A DNA stretch of 64,000 bases from Vibrio nereis NBRC 15637. Lineage in GTDB: Bacteria; Pseudomonadota; Gammaproteobacteria; Enterobacterales; Vibrionaceae. Under the pieces are notes generated by a model. It worked only from the letters and a program-made list of their open reading frames with translations. It was not told the DNA's origin and searched no databases. Shown here in pieces: positions 8,719 through 18,985 of this stretch. Every line of letters begins with the position of its first letter. Within the stretch, counting starts at the first letter, position 1. Location of the stretch: contig NZ_BCUD01000012.1 in assembly GCF_001591105.1 (NCBI RefSeq), positions 1 through 64,000 of the forward strand, given 5' to 3'. A program made the translations under genes and the position numbers.

Positions 8719-8734
8719 TTGACGTTTACGTAAA
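8719..8734. promoter_or_regulatory. LiuR-type operator upstream of the ABC/ligase operon
   Basis: TTGACGTTTACGTAAA matches the motif TTGACGTTWACGTAAA perfectly; the liuR/ivdA intergenic region carries the same sequence with A at one W position. It lies about 113 bases upstream of the first ABC gene. Control by LiuR is an inference from the shared motif. Confidence 0.65.
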
Positions 8735-8846
8735 CTGAATAAAAATTGATGCGCAGGTGTAAAAGCGGTTACCAGTATCAAGTTAAGTTTGATTTCAGAT
8801 AGTGCTCAATGGAATGCACTTAAAAATAATGAAAGGGAGATCAACT

Positions 8847-9647
8847 ATGGTATCGGAAACGCCTCTGTTGCAGGTAAACGATATTTCATTGGCTTTTGGT
8901 GGGGTGAAAGCTCTGACTGACGTGAGCTTCCATGTGAACGAAAAGGAAATCTTTTCAATCATTGGTCCAAACGGTGCAGGGAAAACCTCGATGCTTAACT
9001 GCATCTCTGGTCGATACACACCAAACAAAGGCTCTGTAATCTTCGCTGGAGATGACGTAACCAAACGAACGCCTAGCCAACGAGCTGAGTTAGGGCTGGG
9101 AAGAACCTTCCAGAACTTAGCACTCTTTTCTCATATGTCGGTACTCGACAACATTATGGTTGGTCGACATCACCTACTGAAAAACAACTTCGTCACGGGG
9201 CCACTGTATTGGTTCTCTAACGCGCAGAAAGAAGAGATGGCGCACCGCAAGTACGTGGAAGACGTGATCGATTTTCTAGAAATCCAGCACATCCGCAAAG
9301 CAACCGCAGGCACGCTATCTTACGGTTTACGTAAACGTGTAGAACTTGCTCGTGCCATTGCTCTAAAACCTAAGTTGTTGCTGCTTGATGAACCGATGGC
9401 AGGCATGAACTTGGAAGAAAAGGAAGACATGGCGCGTTACATCATGGATCTGAATGAAGAGTTAGATATCACCATCATCATGATCGAGCACGATATGGGC
9501 GTGGTCATGGATATCTCTAACCGCGTATTGGTGTTGGATTTTGGTAAACACATTGCGATGGGCGAGCCAGAAGAAGTGATGGCCAACCCACATGTGAAAC
9601 AAGCGTACTTAGGCGAAGAGTTACCGACATTAGAGGAGAGTGCATAA
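8847..9647 (+). CDS. LIV-type ABC transporter ATP-binding protein (LivG-like)
   Basis: A 266-residue cytosolic ATPase subunit of a branched-chain-amino-acid-type ABC importer. Walker A is GPNGAGKT (about residues 40-47), the signature motif is the LivG variant LSYGLRKRVELARA, Walker B is LLLLDEPMAG, and the switch His is in MIEHDMG. I start at the ATG with GGGAG 7 bases upstream; the open frame begins 45 bases earlier. It is the first gene of a run of seven on the same strand and overlaps the next start by one base. Substrate is not determined by this subunit. Confidence 0.88.
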   Translation: MVSETPLLQVNDISLAFGGVKALTDVSFHVNEKEIFSIIGPNGAGKTSMLNCISGRYTPNKGSVIFAGDDVTKRTPSQRAELGLGRTFQNLALFSHMSVLDNIMVGRHHLLKNNFVTGPLYWFSNAQKEEMAHRKYVEDVIDFLEIQHIRKATAGTLSYGLRKRVELARAIALKPKLLLLDEPMAGMNLEEKEDMARYIMDLNEELDITIIMIEHDMGVVMDISNRVLVLDFGKHIAMGEPEEVMANPHVKQAYLGEELPTLEESA

Positions 9648-11599
9648 TGGCACAGCAACATAATGATTGGGCAGATATAACCCGCTTAGATACTTTTCCA
9701 AAAGTGTTGCAGCACAACGCCAAGCACTGGCCCGAGCAAGTCGCAATGCGTGAAAAGGAGTTTGGTATTTGGCGAGAGTTCACTTGGCAAGATTATGAAA
9801 ACCGAGTCAAGTGGATGGCTCTGGCATTGCAAGATTTAGGTGTTGGTGAGCAAGACGTTGTTGGTTTGCTGGGTGATAACCGTCCGGAATGGGTATGGGG
9901 CGAATTGGCCGCACACGCGATCAAAGGTTTCTCGCTGGGCATCTATCAAGATTCTATGCACGAAGAGGTGGCGTACCTCATCAATTATGCCAAAGCAAAA
10001 GTCGTGGTTGCGGAAGATGAGGAGCAATGCGATAAGCTACTTGAGCTCGGTGATGAGATCCCAAGCGTAGAATTCATTATCTATTGTGACCCGCGTGGAA
10101 TGCGCAAGTACGACGACCCACGACTGATTGATGTTGAGCAGGTCTATAAAAAAGGTCAACAGATCGACAAAGCGGATCCGGATAAATATCTCAATATGGT
10201 TGCGGCAACCAAAGGCAGCGATCTTTCGATTCTTTGTACCACGTCGGGTACGACTTCCAAACCAAAATTGGCTCAGCTACACAGCGGCACTTTCTTAGAT
10301 CACTGTGCGGCTTATCTGCGTGCCGACCCGCGCTCTCCAGGCGACAACTACGTTTCTGTTCTGCCTTTGCCTTGGATTATGGAGCAGGTGTATGTGGTTG
10401 GTCAGGCGTTGATTTCTCGTCAAATCGTTAACTTCGTGGAAGAACAAGAAACCATGATGTCTGACTTGCGCGAAATCGGTCCAAACTTCGTGCTGCTTGC
10501 GCCGCGAGTGTGGGAAAACATTGTGGCAGACGTGTCTGCGCGAATGATGGATTCCACACCGTTTAAGCAGAAGATGTACAAACTGGGCATGAGCTTAGCC
10601 AACAAAGCACTGGAGCAGGGCAAACGTTCAAAACTCGCTGAATGGATTTTGCTACGTGCTCTGCGTGACCGCTTAGGTTTCTCGAATCTAGCATCTGCGG
10701 CGACGGGTGGTGCGGCGATGGGACCGGATACTTTCCGCTATCTGCAAGCGATCGGCGTGCCACTCAAGCAGCTTTACGGTCAAACCGAAATGTGTGGTGC
10801 GTACACCGTCCACCAAGCCGATGACGTGGATTACGATTCGGTCGGTGTCGCGTTTGACAATGCCGAAGTGAAAGTCATCAACCCAGACAGCAATGGCGTG
10901 GGGGAGATCATCGCGAAAAGTACGGGCATGTTTACTGGCTACCTGAACAACCAGGAAGCGTATGACGAAGACGTACAAGACGGATGGATGCACACCGGCG
11001 ATGCGGGCTACTTTAAAGACTCTGGTCACTTGGTGGTGATTGATCGTCTGAAAGATATGTCGGAAACCAGCCATGGCGACCGCTACTCTCCGCAGTTCAT
11101 TGAAAACAAACTCAAGTTCTCGCCGTTTATTGCAGAAGCCGTAGTGGTGGGCAAAGGTCGACCTTGGCTGTCTGCCATCATCTGTATTCGCTACGCGATC
11201 GTCGCGAAGTGGGCAGAGCAGCGCGGTTTGGCATTTACTAACTACACCAACTTATCCGCTCAACCAGAAGTGTATCAAGCCATTCGTGAAGAAGTTCTGA
11301 AAGTGAATGAATCCCTACCGGATGCACAGAAGATCAGCAAATTCATTCTACTTTACAAAGAGCTGGATGCCGACGATGGCGAGCTAACTCGTACGCGTAA
11401 AGTGCGTCGTGGTGTGGTTGCGGAGAAATACGGAGACATCATCGAAACCATCTACAGCGACGATCCAAAAGTCGATGTGGATACGGTAATCACTTATCAG
11501 GATGGCACCAAAACACGCATTCAAACGTCGCTAGTGATTGAAACGCTTATTGAACATGAGCCAACACTGGTGGATAGCGAACAACGGAGGATCGCATAG
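9647..11599 (+). CDS. AMP-forming acyl-CoA ligase (FadD15-like) in the transporter operon
   Basis: A 650-residue adenylate-forming enzyme of the long-chain acyl-CoA synthetase type. The ATP motif is TTSGTTSKPKLAQLH, the adenylation motif YGQTEMCGAYTVH, then HTGDAGYFKDSGHLVVIDRLKD and a C-terminal LTRTRKVRR. It likely converts a carboxylic acid into its CoA thioester. Its start overlaps the LivG-like stop by one base (TAATG), and its end overlaps the permease start. Translational coupling to the transporter suggests that the imported compound is trapped as a CoA ester. Chain length or aromatic preference cannot be read from the sequence. Confidence 0.85.
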   Translation: MAQQHNDWADITRLDTFPKVLQHNAKHWPEQVAMREKEFGIWREFTWQDYENRVKWMALALQDLGVGEQDVVGLLGDNRPEWVWGELAAHAIKGFSLGIYQDSMHEEVAYLINYAKAKVVVAEDEEQCDKLLELGDEIPSVEFIIYCDPRGMRKYDDPRLIDVEQVYKKGQQIDKADPDKYLNMVAATKGSDLSILCTTSGTTSKPKLAQLHSGTFLDHCAAYLRADPRSPGDNYVSVLPLPWIMEQVYVVGQALISRQIVNFVEEQETMMSDLREIGPNFVLLAPRVWENIVADVSARMMDSTPFKQKMYKLGMSLANKALEQGKRSKLAEWILLRALRDRLGFSNLASAATGGAAMGPDTFRYLQAIGVPLKQLYGQTEMCGAYTVHQADDVDYDSVGVAFDNAEVKVINPDSNGVGEIIAKSTGMFTGYLNNQEAYDEDVQDGWMHTGDAGYFKDSGHLVVIDRLKDMSETSHGDRYSPQFIENKLKFSPFIAEAVVVGKGRPWLSAIICIRYAIVAKWAEQRGLAFTNYTNLSAQPEVYQAIREEVLKVNESLPDAQKISKFILLYKELDADDGELTRTRKVRRGVVAEKYGDIIETIYSDDPKVDVDTVITYQDGTKTRIQTSLVIETLIEHEPTLVDSEQRRIA

Positions 11600-12492
11600 T
11601 GAATACGGATTTATTACTGCAACTCGTCATTAATGGCGTGATCGTTGGCATGTTGTATGGCGTGGTCGCCATGTGCTTTGTACTGATATACAAATCGACT
11701 CAGGTGGTCAACTTCGCTCAGGGTGAGTTCTTGCTGATTGGCGCATGGGTATGCTGGGCGGCGCTTGTTCATCTGCAACTGCCATTTTTTATCGGCTTTT
11801 TACTCACGCTCGCGTTCATGATGGTGTTCGGTATTGCCGTGCAAACCATTGTGCTCAGGCCGTTAATTGGTGAGCCGATCATCTCGGTGATTATGGTGAC
11901 CATCGGTCTATCCATGTTCTTCCAAGCGCTGATGAAGTGGATATTTGGTGTCTCGGCTGTGTCTTATCCGCAAGTGTTCGAAACAAACGTGGTGAATATC
12001 GGTGGTTTGAATGTTGAGTTTGCTTACATTCTGAGTTTGATCTTCTCAATGTTCATCATGGGCGCGTTCTACTGGTTCTTCAAATTCAGCAAAATGGGCT
12101 TGGCGATGCGCGCAACGGCGTTTAACCAGCAAGTCGCGCAGAGTCTTGGCATTTCCATCAAGAAAGTGTTCGCCATCAGTTGGGCTATTTCGGCAATGGT
12201 ATCCGCGACAGCAGGGATTGTTATCGGGATCGTAAACGGCGTATCAGATGCGCTATCCATCATCGGTATCAAAGTCTTCCCAGCTGTTATTTTGGGTGGT
12301 TTGGATTCGGTGGTCGGCGCGATTGTCGGTGGCATCACCATCGGAGTGCTAGAGAACTTAGCTGAGTTCTTTGATAGTCAATACCTGCAAGTGGGTAACC
12401 TTTATAACATCGCACCGTTCTATGTGCTGTTAATCATTCTTGCCTTCAAGCCATATGGCCTGTTTGGTACCAAAGATATCGAGCGTATTTAA
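11599..12492 (+). CDS. LIV-type ABC transporter permease (LivH-like)
   Basis: A 297-residue inner-membrane permease with about eight hydrophobic segments. The LivH hallmarks are VINGVIVGMLYGVVAMCFVLIYKSTQVV near the start followed by NFAQGEFLLIG, the FSKMGLAMRATAFNQQVAQSLGI cytoplasmic coupling loop, and a late AVILGGLDSVVGAIVGG. Start is GTG, preceded by GGAGG and overlapping the ligase stop. It pairs with the LivM-like permease that follows after 11 bases. Confidence 0.88.
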   Translation: MNTDLLLQLVINGVIVGMLYGVVAMCFVLIYKSTQVVNFAQGEFLLIGAWVCWAALVHLQLPFFIGFLLTLAFMMVFGIAVQTIVLRPLIGEPIISVIMVTIGLSMFFQALMKWIFGVSAVSYPQVFETNVVNIGGLNVEFAYILSLIFSMFIMGAFYWFFKFSKMGLAMRATAFNQQVAQSLGISIKKVFAISWAISAMVSATAGIVIGIVNGVSDALSIIGIKVFPAVILGGLDSVVGAIVGGITIGVLENLAEFFDSQYLQVGNLYNIAPFYVLLIILAFKPYGLFGTKDIERI

Positions 12493-12503
12493 GGAGAAAT
12501 AAC

Positions 12504-14861
<2,358 letters not shown>

Positions 14862-14901
14862 TCTACGACTTATTAATAACAAAGCTTACTAAAAATAAGG
14901 A

Positions 14902-14925
14902 AGGGTGAGAGGACACTCTCACCCT
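14902..14925. promoter_or_regulatory. Intercistronic hairpin after the binding-protein gene
   Basis: AGGGTGAGAG-GACA-CTCTCACCCT, a perfect 10-bp stem with a tetraloop and no T-run. It sits between the binding-protein gene and the LivF-like gene, just ahead of the AAGGAG of the latter. In ABC operons such hairpins often stabilise the upstream mRNA so that binding protein is made in excess; that role is inferred. Confidence 0.6.
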
Positions 14926-14941
14926 AGCAAGGAGTGGCTTG

Positions 14942-15763
14942 ATGACTGAATTAGCAACGAATATCGAACCTGAAGAAATATTACTTTCGGTGAACAATAT
15001 TGAAGTGGTGTACGACGAAGTAATTCTGGTGTTGCGCGGCGTGAGTTTAGAGGTACCAAAAGGGCAGATTGTGACCTTACTTGGGGCAAATGGCGCGGGT
15101 AAATCAACAACGTTAAAAGCAATTTCCGGCCTATTGAAGACTGAAGATGGCGAAGTGACCCGTGGCGAAATCAACTTCATGGGCGAGCGTATTGATAACA
15201 AAAGCCCGGAAGAGATTGTCCGTTCGGGCATCTTCCAAGTGATGGAAGGGCGCCGAATCGTTGAAGATATGACGGTGATAGAGAACCTGCGCTTGGGTGC
15301 TTACACGCGTACGGACAACGAAGTCGAGCAAGATATCGAAATGGTGTTTGATTATTTCCCTCGCCTTAAAGAGCGCACTGGTCTGGCGGGTTATTTGTCA
15401 GGTGGTGAGCAGCAAATGCTGGCGATTGGTCGAGCGTTAATGGCTCGTCCAAAAATGATCTTGTTGGATGAACCATCGATGGGGCTTTCACCACTGCTGG
15501 TGAAAGAGGTGTTCAGCATTATTAACAAGATCAATAAAGATCAAGGCATTACCATGCTGTTGGTTGAGCAGAATGCCAACTTTGCCCTTCAAGCGGCCGA
15601 TTACGGTTACATCATGGAATCAGGCAAAATCGTACTGGATGGCAGCAAGCACGAACTGCTAAACAATGAAGATGTGAAAGAGTTCTACCTTGGCGGCGGC
15701 GATGAAGATCGCAAGAGCTTCAAGAATCTGAAATCTTACAAACGTCGTAAGCGTTGGTTATAA
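14942..15763 (+). CDS. LIV-type ABC transporter ATP-binding protein (LivF-like)
   Basis: A 273-residue second ATPase subunit. Walker A is GANGAGKS (about residues 48-55), the signature is LSGGEQQMLAIGRALM, Walker B is ILLDEPSMGLSP, and LVEQNANFAL is the LivF switch region. The C-terminal extension is basic (KSYKRRKRWL). I use the ATG after AAGGAG; a TTG immediately before it is less likely. It completes the transporter with the LivG, LivH, LivM and binding-protein genes. Confidence 0.88.
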   Translation: MTELATNIEPEEILLSVNNIEVVYDEVILVLRGVSLEVPKGQIVTLLGANGAGKSTTLKAISGLLKTEDGEVTRGEINFMGERIDNKSPEEIVRSGIFQVMEGRRIVEDMTVIENLRLGAYTRTDNEVEQDIEMVFDYFPRLKERTGLAGYLSGGEQQMLAIGRALMARPKMILLDEPSMGLSPLLVKEVFSIINKINKDQGITMLLVEQNANFALQAADYGYIMESGKIVLDGSKHELLNNEDVKEFYLGGGDEDRKSFKNLKSYKRRKRWL

Positions 15764-15772
15764 GGAGCAAAG

Positions 15773-16975
15773 ATGAACGAACTATTTGATGCGAAAGAAT
15801 CGTTGTCTCCGCAGGCACGAGAAGAATCGCTGTTTCAACGTTTGCCAACGTTGATTGAAAATGCAAAAGCCAACAGCGAACATTATGCGGCGCATTTTGC
15901 TGAGTTAGATCCTACATTGGCGAATAATCGTGAAGGGCTTACCCAGTTTCCAATTACGCGCAAATTCAATATGCCAAACCAGCAGCAACTTAAACCGCCG
16001 TTTGGTGGTTTAAATAGTGTTGCGATTGGTCAGATGGCGCGTGTATTCCAATCACCGGGGCCGTTGTATGAGGCACAAACGGATGAGATGGATTTCTGGC
16101 GTATGGGGCGCGCGTTTCACGCGGCTGGATTTAGTGCGGGCGATTTAGTGCATAACACGCTCTCTTATCATTTCTCGCCTGGTGGATTTATTATGGATGG
16201 TGGCGCAAGAGCTTGTGGCTGCGCGGTATTTCCGGCGGGTGTCGGGAATACCGAAGCACAAATTGAAGCGATTAAACAGCTGCAGCCAACGGGTTATACG
16301 GGCACGCCTTCTTACTTGCTGACGTTGCTACAAAAGTACCAAGAACAATACGATGAGTCGCCGAGTTTTACCAAAGCGCTGGTCTCTGGTGAAGCGGTCA
16401 CCGCAGACATGCAACAGATGTTTGAGGACAAAGGCATTGCAGTCTCTCAAGCCTACGCAAGTGCTGAGCTTGGTTTGATTGCTTATCAAGTCACAGGCGA
16501 GCAAGGCTTGGTGATTGCCGAAGATATTATCGTTGAAATCGTTAATCCTGATGGCATTCCTGTACAACCGGGAGAAGTCGGTGAAGTAGTCGTGACATCG
16601 CTCGATGAGAAGTTTCCGCTGATTCGCTACGCAACGGGAGATTTATCGGCATACCTAGAAACGGGCTCGGATTCGCCACGCACGAATGCACGAATTAAAG
16701 GCTGGATGGGGCGTGCGGACTCAGCGGTGAAAGTGAAAGGCCTGTTTGTTTATCCGCATCAGATCCAAGAAGTCTGTCGTCGCCACGATATTAAAGGCTC
16801 CTTAAAAATTGAGCGCGATGGCTTCAACGATACTATTACGTTCTGCTGTCATGATGCTCACGTATCGGCAGAGGATATTCAAGCGACACTTCAGTCTGTC
16901 ACCAAACTGAAAGGCAATGTCCAGTTCGTGCCCAATCAGACCGAACAGCCGTTAATCAATGACTTGCGCAGTTAA
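15773..16975 (+). CDS. Phenylacetate-CoA ligase-like AMP-binding protein
   Basis: A 400-residue adenylate-forming enzyme of the PaaK-like group, shorter than the FadD-type ligase upstream. Features are an N-terminal helical region, VFQSPGPLYEAQT at the nucleotide loop (a variant of SSGTTG), YTGTPSYLL, SQAYASAELGLIAY, IRYATGDLSAY and GRADSAVKVKGLFVYP. RBS AAGGAG precedes the ATG by 7 bases. It is the last gene of the transporter run. The product should activate an aryl or acyl carboxylate, but the loop lacks the usual Ser/Thr/Gly pattern, so activity is less certain. Confidence 0.8.
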   Translation: MNELFDAKESLSPQAREESLFQRLPTLIENAKANSEHYAAHFAELDPTLANNREGLTQFPITRKFNMPNQQQLKPPFGGLNSVAIGQMARVFQSPGPLYEAQTDEMDFWRMGRAFHAAGFSAGDLVHNTLSYHFSPGGFIMDGGARACGCAVFPAGVGNTEAQIEAIKQLQPTGYTGTPSYLLTLLQKYQEQYDESPSFTKALVSGEAVTADMQQMFEDKGIAVSQAYASAELGLIAYQVTGEQGLVIAEDIIVEIVNPDGIPVQPGEVGEVVVTSLDEKFPLIRYATGDLSAYLETGSDSPRTNARIKGWMGRADSAVKVKGLFVYPHQIQEVCRRHDIKGSLKIERDGFNDTITFCCHDAHVSAEDIQATLQSVTKLKGNVQFVPNQTEQPLINDLRS

Positions 16976-17036
16976 TCCGTCATTGTAAACCGCAGCTATA
17001 AAAAGCTAACAACGTAAAAGTCAAAGGCTAGGAGAG

Positions 17037-17072
17037 GGGATACCACATTGTGCTGCGTATCCCTTTCTTTTT
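17037..17072 (+). terminator. Rho-independent terminator after the ABC/ligase operon
   Basis: GGGATAC pairs with GTATCCC around an internal CAC/GTG mini-stem, followed directly by TTTCTTTTT. It closes the operon that begins at 8847. The methyltransferase gene starts only 27 bases beyond it. Confidence 0.7.
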
Positions 17073-17098
17073 GTGCCAGTACGATCAGGGAGCGATAA

Positions 17099-17695
17099 AT
17101 GAAACAGGCACCAACCATCAATCAACAATTCTGGGATGATTTGTTTATCCAAGGCACCATGCCGTGGGATGCGAGCACCACGCCTCAAGAGCTCAAAACG
17201 TATCTTGAAAACGCGCTTAGTAACGGCCAGGCTGTATTTATCCCTGGCTGTGGCGCTGCTTATGAACTTAGCTCTTTTATTCAATATGGGCATGACGTGA
17301 TCGCGATGGATTACAGTGAACAAGCGGTGAAAATGGCGCAATCGACATTAGGTAAGCACAAAGATAAAGTCGTGCTGGGGGATGTATTTAACGCCGTCTT
17401 TACGCACTCATTTGATGTGATTTACGAGCGTGCCTTTCTCGCTGCCCTGCCGAGAGACCAGTGGCCAGCATACTTTGCGATGGTGGATAAATTACTGCTA
17501 AGCGGCGGTTTTTTAATTGGTTATTTCGTTATTGATGATGACTACTGTTCTCGTTTCCCACCATTTTGTTTGCGAAGTGGGGAGTTGGCGCAACATTTTG
17601 AACCAACGTTTACACTTATTGAATCTTCACCAGTTACAAATAGTGTGGATGTATTTAAAGGGAAGGAGTATTGGATGGTGTGGCAGAAGTGTTAG
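17099..17695 (+). CDS. Thiopurine S-methyltransferase family protein
   Basis: A 198-residue SAM-dependent methyltransferase. Family marks are FWDDLFIQGTMPWDAS near the N-terminus, the SAM motif VFIPGCGAAYEL (about residues 45-56), the acidic residue in VIAMDYSEQAV, and YERAFLAALP, which corresponds to YDRAALVALP in TPMT relatives. Bacterial members methylate thiols, selenium or tellurium compounds; the substrate here is unknown. The stop overlaps the end of the convergent membrane protein gene by 4 bases. Confidence 0.85.
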   Translation: MKQAPTINQQFWDDLFIQGTMPWDASTTPQELKTYLENALSNGQAVFIPGCGAAYELSSFIQYGHDVIAMDYSEQAVKMAQSTLGKHKDKVVLGDVFNAVFTHSFDVIYERAFLAALPRDQWPAYFAMVDKLLLSGGFLIGYFVIDDDYCSRFPPFCLRSGELAQHFEPTFTLIESSPVTNSVDVFKGKEYWMVWQKC

Positions 17696-18189
17696 TCGCT
17701 TTTAATCTTTTTTAAGAAGTATTCACGGAAACTTTCTGGCTCTTTTTTAATCGCTGAAAAGTAAGTCACAAATGTATGATATTTGGTCGATGCCATGAGC
17801 CAGAGGGCGATAATAGGAAAAAGTACAAAACTAACAAAAAAAAGTTTATGTTCATCTTCAAGAAGGAATAGGCCAAGAGCGTAAACAAGGAACTGAAAGT
17901 AAATATTGATTAAGTTGATTTCTGCCGCTTTAGGTTTGCCTCTAACAATCATCATGTTTGGGATAACAAGCAGTAGAGTCATGATCCCAGCAAAAGAAAA
18001 GTTTAGAGCCAAGAAAGCATCAGTTGTTAAGTGCTCAGACGACTGGTCAATCAATATTGCCAGCAACGTTACTGCCATGCCGCCTCCCATCATAATCAAG
18101 GTAATGACTGCCACGCCAACAAGAAAAACCCAAATAGAAAGGTAATGGTTGTCAAAAAACTCTTCTGCCTTCAATCTCTTAAACCTCAT
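17692..18189 (-). CDS. Membrane protein of unknown function
   Basis: A 165-residue protein with hydrophobic segments starting about residues 18 (IWVFLVGVAVITLIMMGGGMA), 62 (LALNFSFAGIMTLLLVI), 90 and 112, and a basic C-terminus ending KKEPESFREYFLKKIKSD. It stands alone, convergent with the methyltransferase gene. No family is recognised. Confidence 0.6.
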   Translation of the reverse strand: MRFKRLKAEEFFDNHYLSIWVFLVGVAVITLIMMGGGMAVTLLAILIDQSSEHLTTDAFLALNFSFAGIMTLLLVIPNMMIVRGKPKAAEINLINIYFQFLVYALGLFLLEDEHKLFFVSFVLFPIIALWLMASTKYHTFVTYFSAIKKEPESFREYFLKKIKSD

Positions 18190-18291
18190 CGATACGTACT
18201 GTGAAATAACAGAGGTTATTTCACTCTATTCCTGTAGAGGGGATGCTCACATAGAAAGAATACGTATGTAAAATATCAATAAGCGTTAGTT

Positions 18292-18966
18292 TTAAAGGCG
18301 GGAGTTACCCCCATAATAGGTCGAAAGGTATTTCAGAATGGCTTCGCGATCATCACCCGGCAGTTCATCCATCCCTTGCTCTTCAATCATCCAGTCTAAG
18401 GTTTCATCCCATCTTTGTCGGCTTAATCCTTGCTGCGTGACCATGTGTAAAGAGTGGCAGGCCGAGCATACTGCTGCGACGAGTTCCATATTCTCTCCTG
18501 GCGCTAATATCCCATCACCAGCTGATTTGACCTCCATTTCAGATGAAGCAGTATTCCAATCTGGTGGCGTAGGGTTTTTGGTCGCTAGCCATGCAATGAT
18601 CGCGGCTCGAGCACCCGGGTCTTTTACGCCGGGAAAGACCATGTTTGTGCCCGGAGCAAACTCCGATGGTGACGCCAAAAAAGCATCCAGTTTTTCTGCG
18701 TCCCATTGACCTTGATGCTGTTTGATGGCTTCGCTGTAATTGAAGCCTGCAAAGCTGGCAATATTACGCTCTGCTAACCCCCAAAGAGGCGGCCCCACAA
18801 CACTTACTCCATTGGGTTCAAACTGGTGACAAGCTTTACACACCATCGCTTGCTGTTCGCCTGCGGCTATTAACTCGTCATTGTTTGCTAAGGCAGAGTA
18901 ACTTAACAGCACGAGAAAAGTAAACGAGAGCGGGAAACCCCGCTCATTTAAGAATGTTGCTTTCAC
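18292..18966 (-). CDS. sorB: Diheme c-type cytochrome subunit of sulfite dehydrogenase (SorB-like)
   Basis: A 224-residue periplasmic cytochrome with two heme motifs: CKACH at about residues 43-47 and CSACH at about 167-171. The N-terminus is a signal peptide ending YSALA. A candidate axial Met lies in FAPGTNMVFPG. It follows sorA by 19 bases and should take the electrons released by sulfite oxidation. I use GTG at 18966, preceded by AAGGGGGA, because the upstream extension destroys the signal peptide. Known SorB proteins are often monoheme, so the second heme domain is a variant. Confidence 0.8.
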   Translation of the reverse strand: MKATFLNERGFPLSFTFLVLLSYSALANNDELIAAGEQQAMVCKACHQFEPNGVSVVGPPLWGLAERNIASFAGFNYSEAIKQHQGQWDAEKLDAFLASPSEFAPGTNMVFPGVKDPGARAAIIAWLATKNPTPPDWNTASSEMEVKSAGDGILAPGENMELVAAVCSACHSLHMVTQQGLSRQRWDETLDWMIEEQGMDELPGDDREAILKYLSTYYGGNSRL

Positions 18967-18985
18967 TGTGATTCCCCCTTCATGT

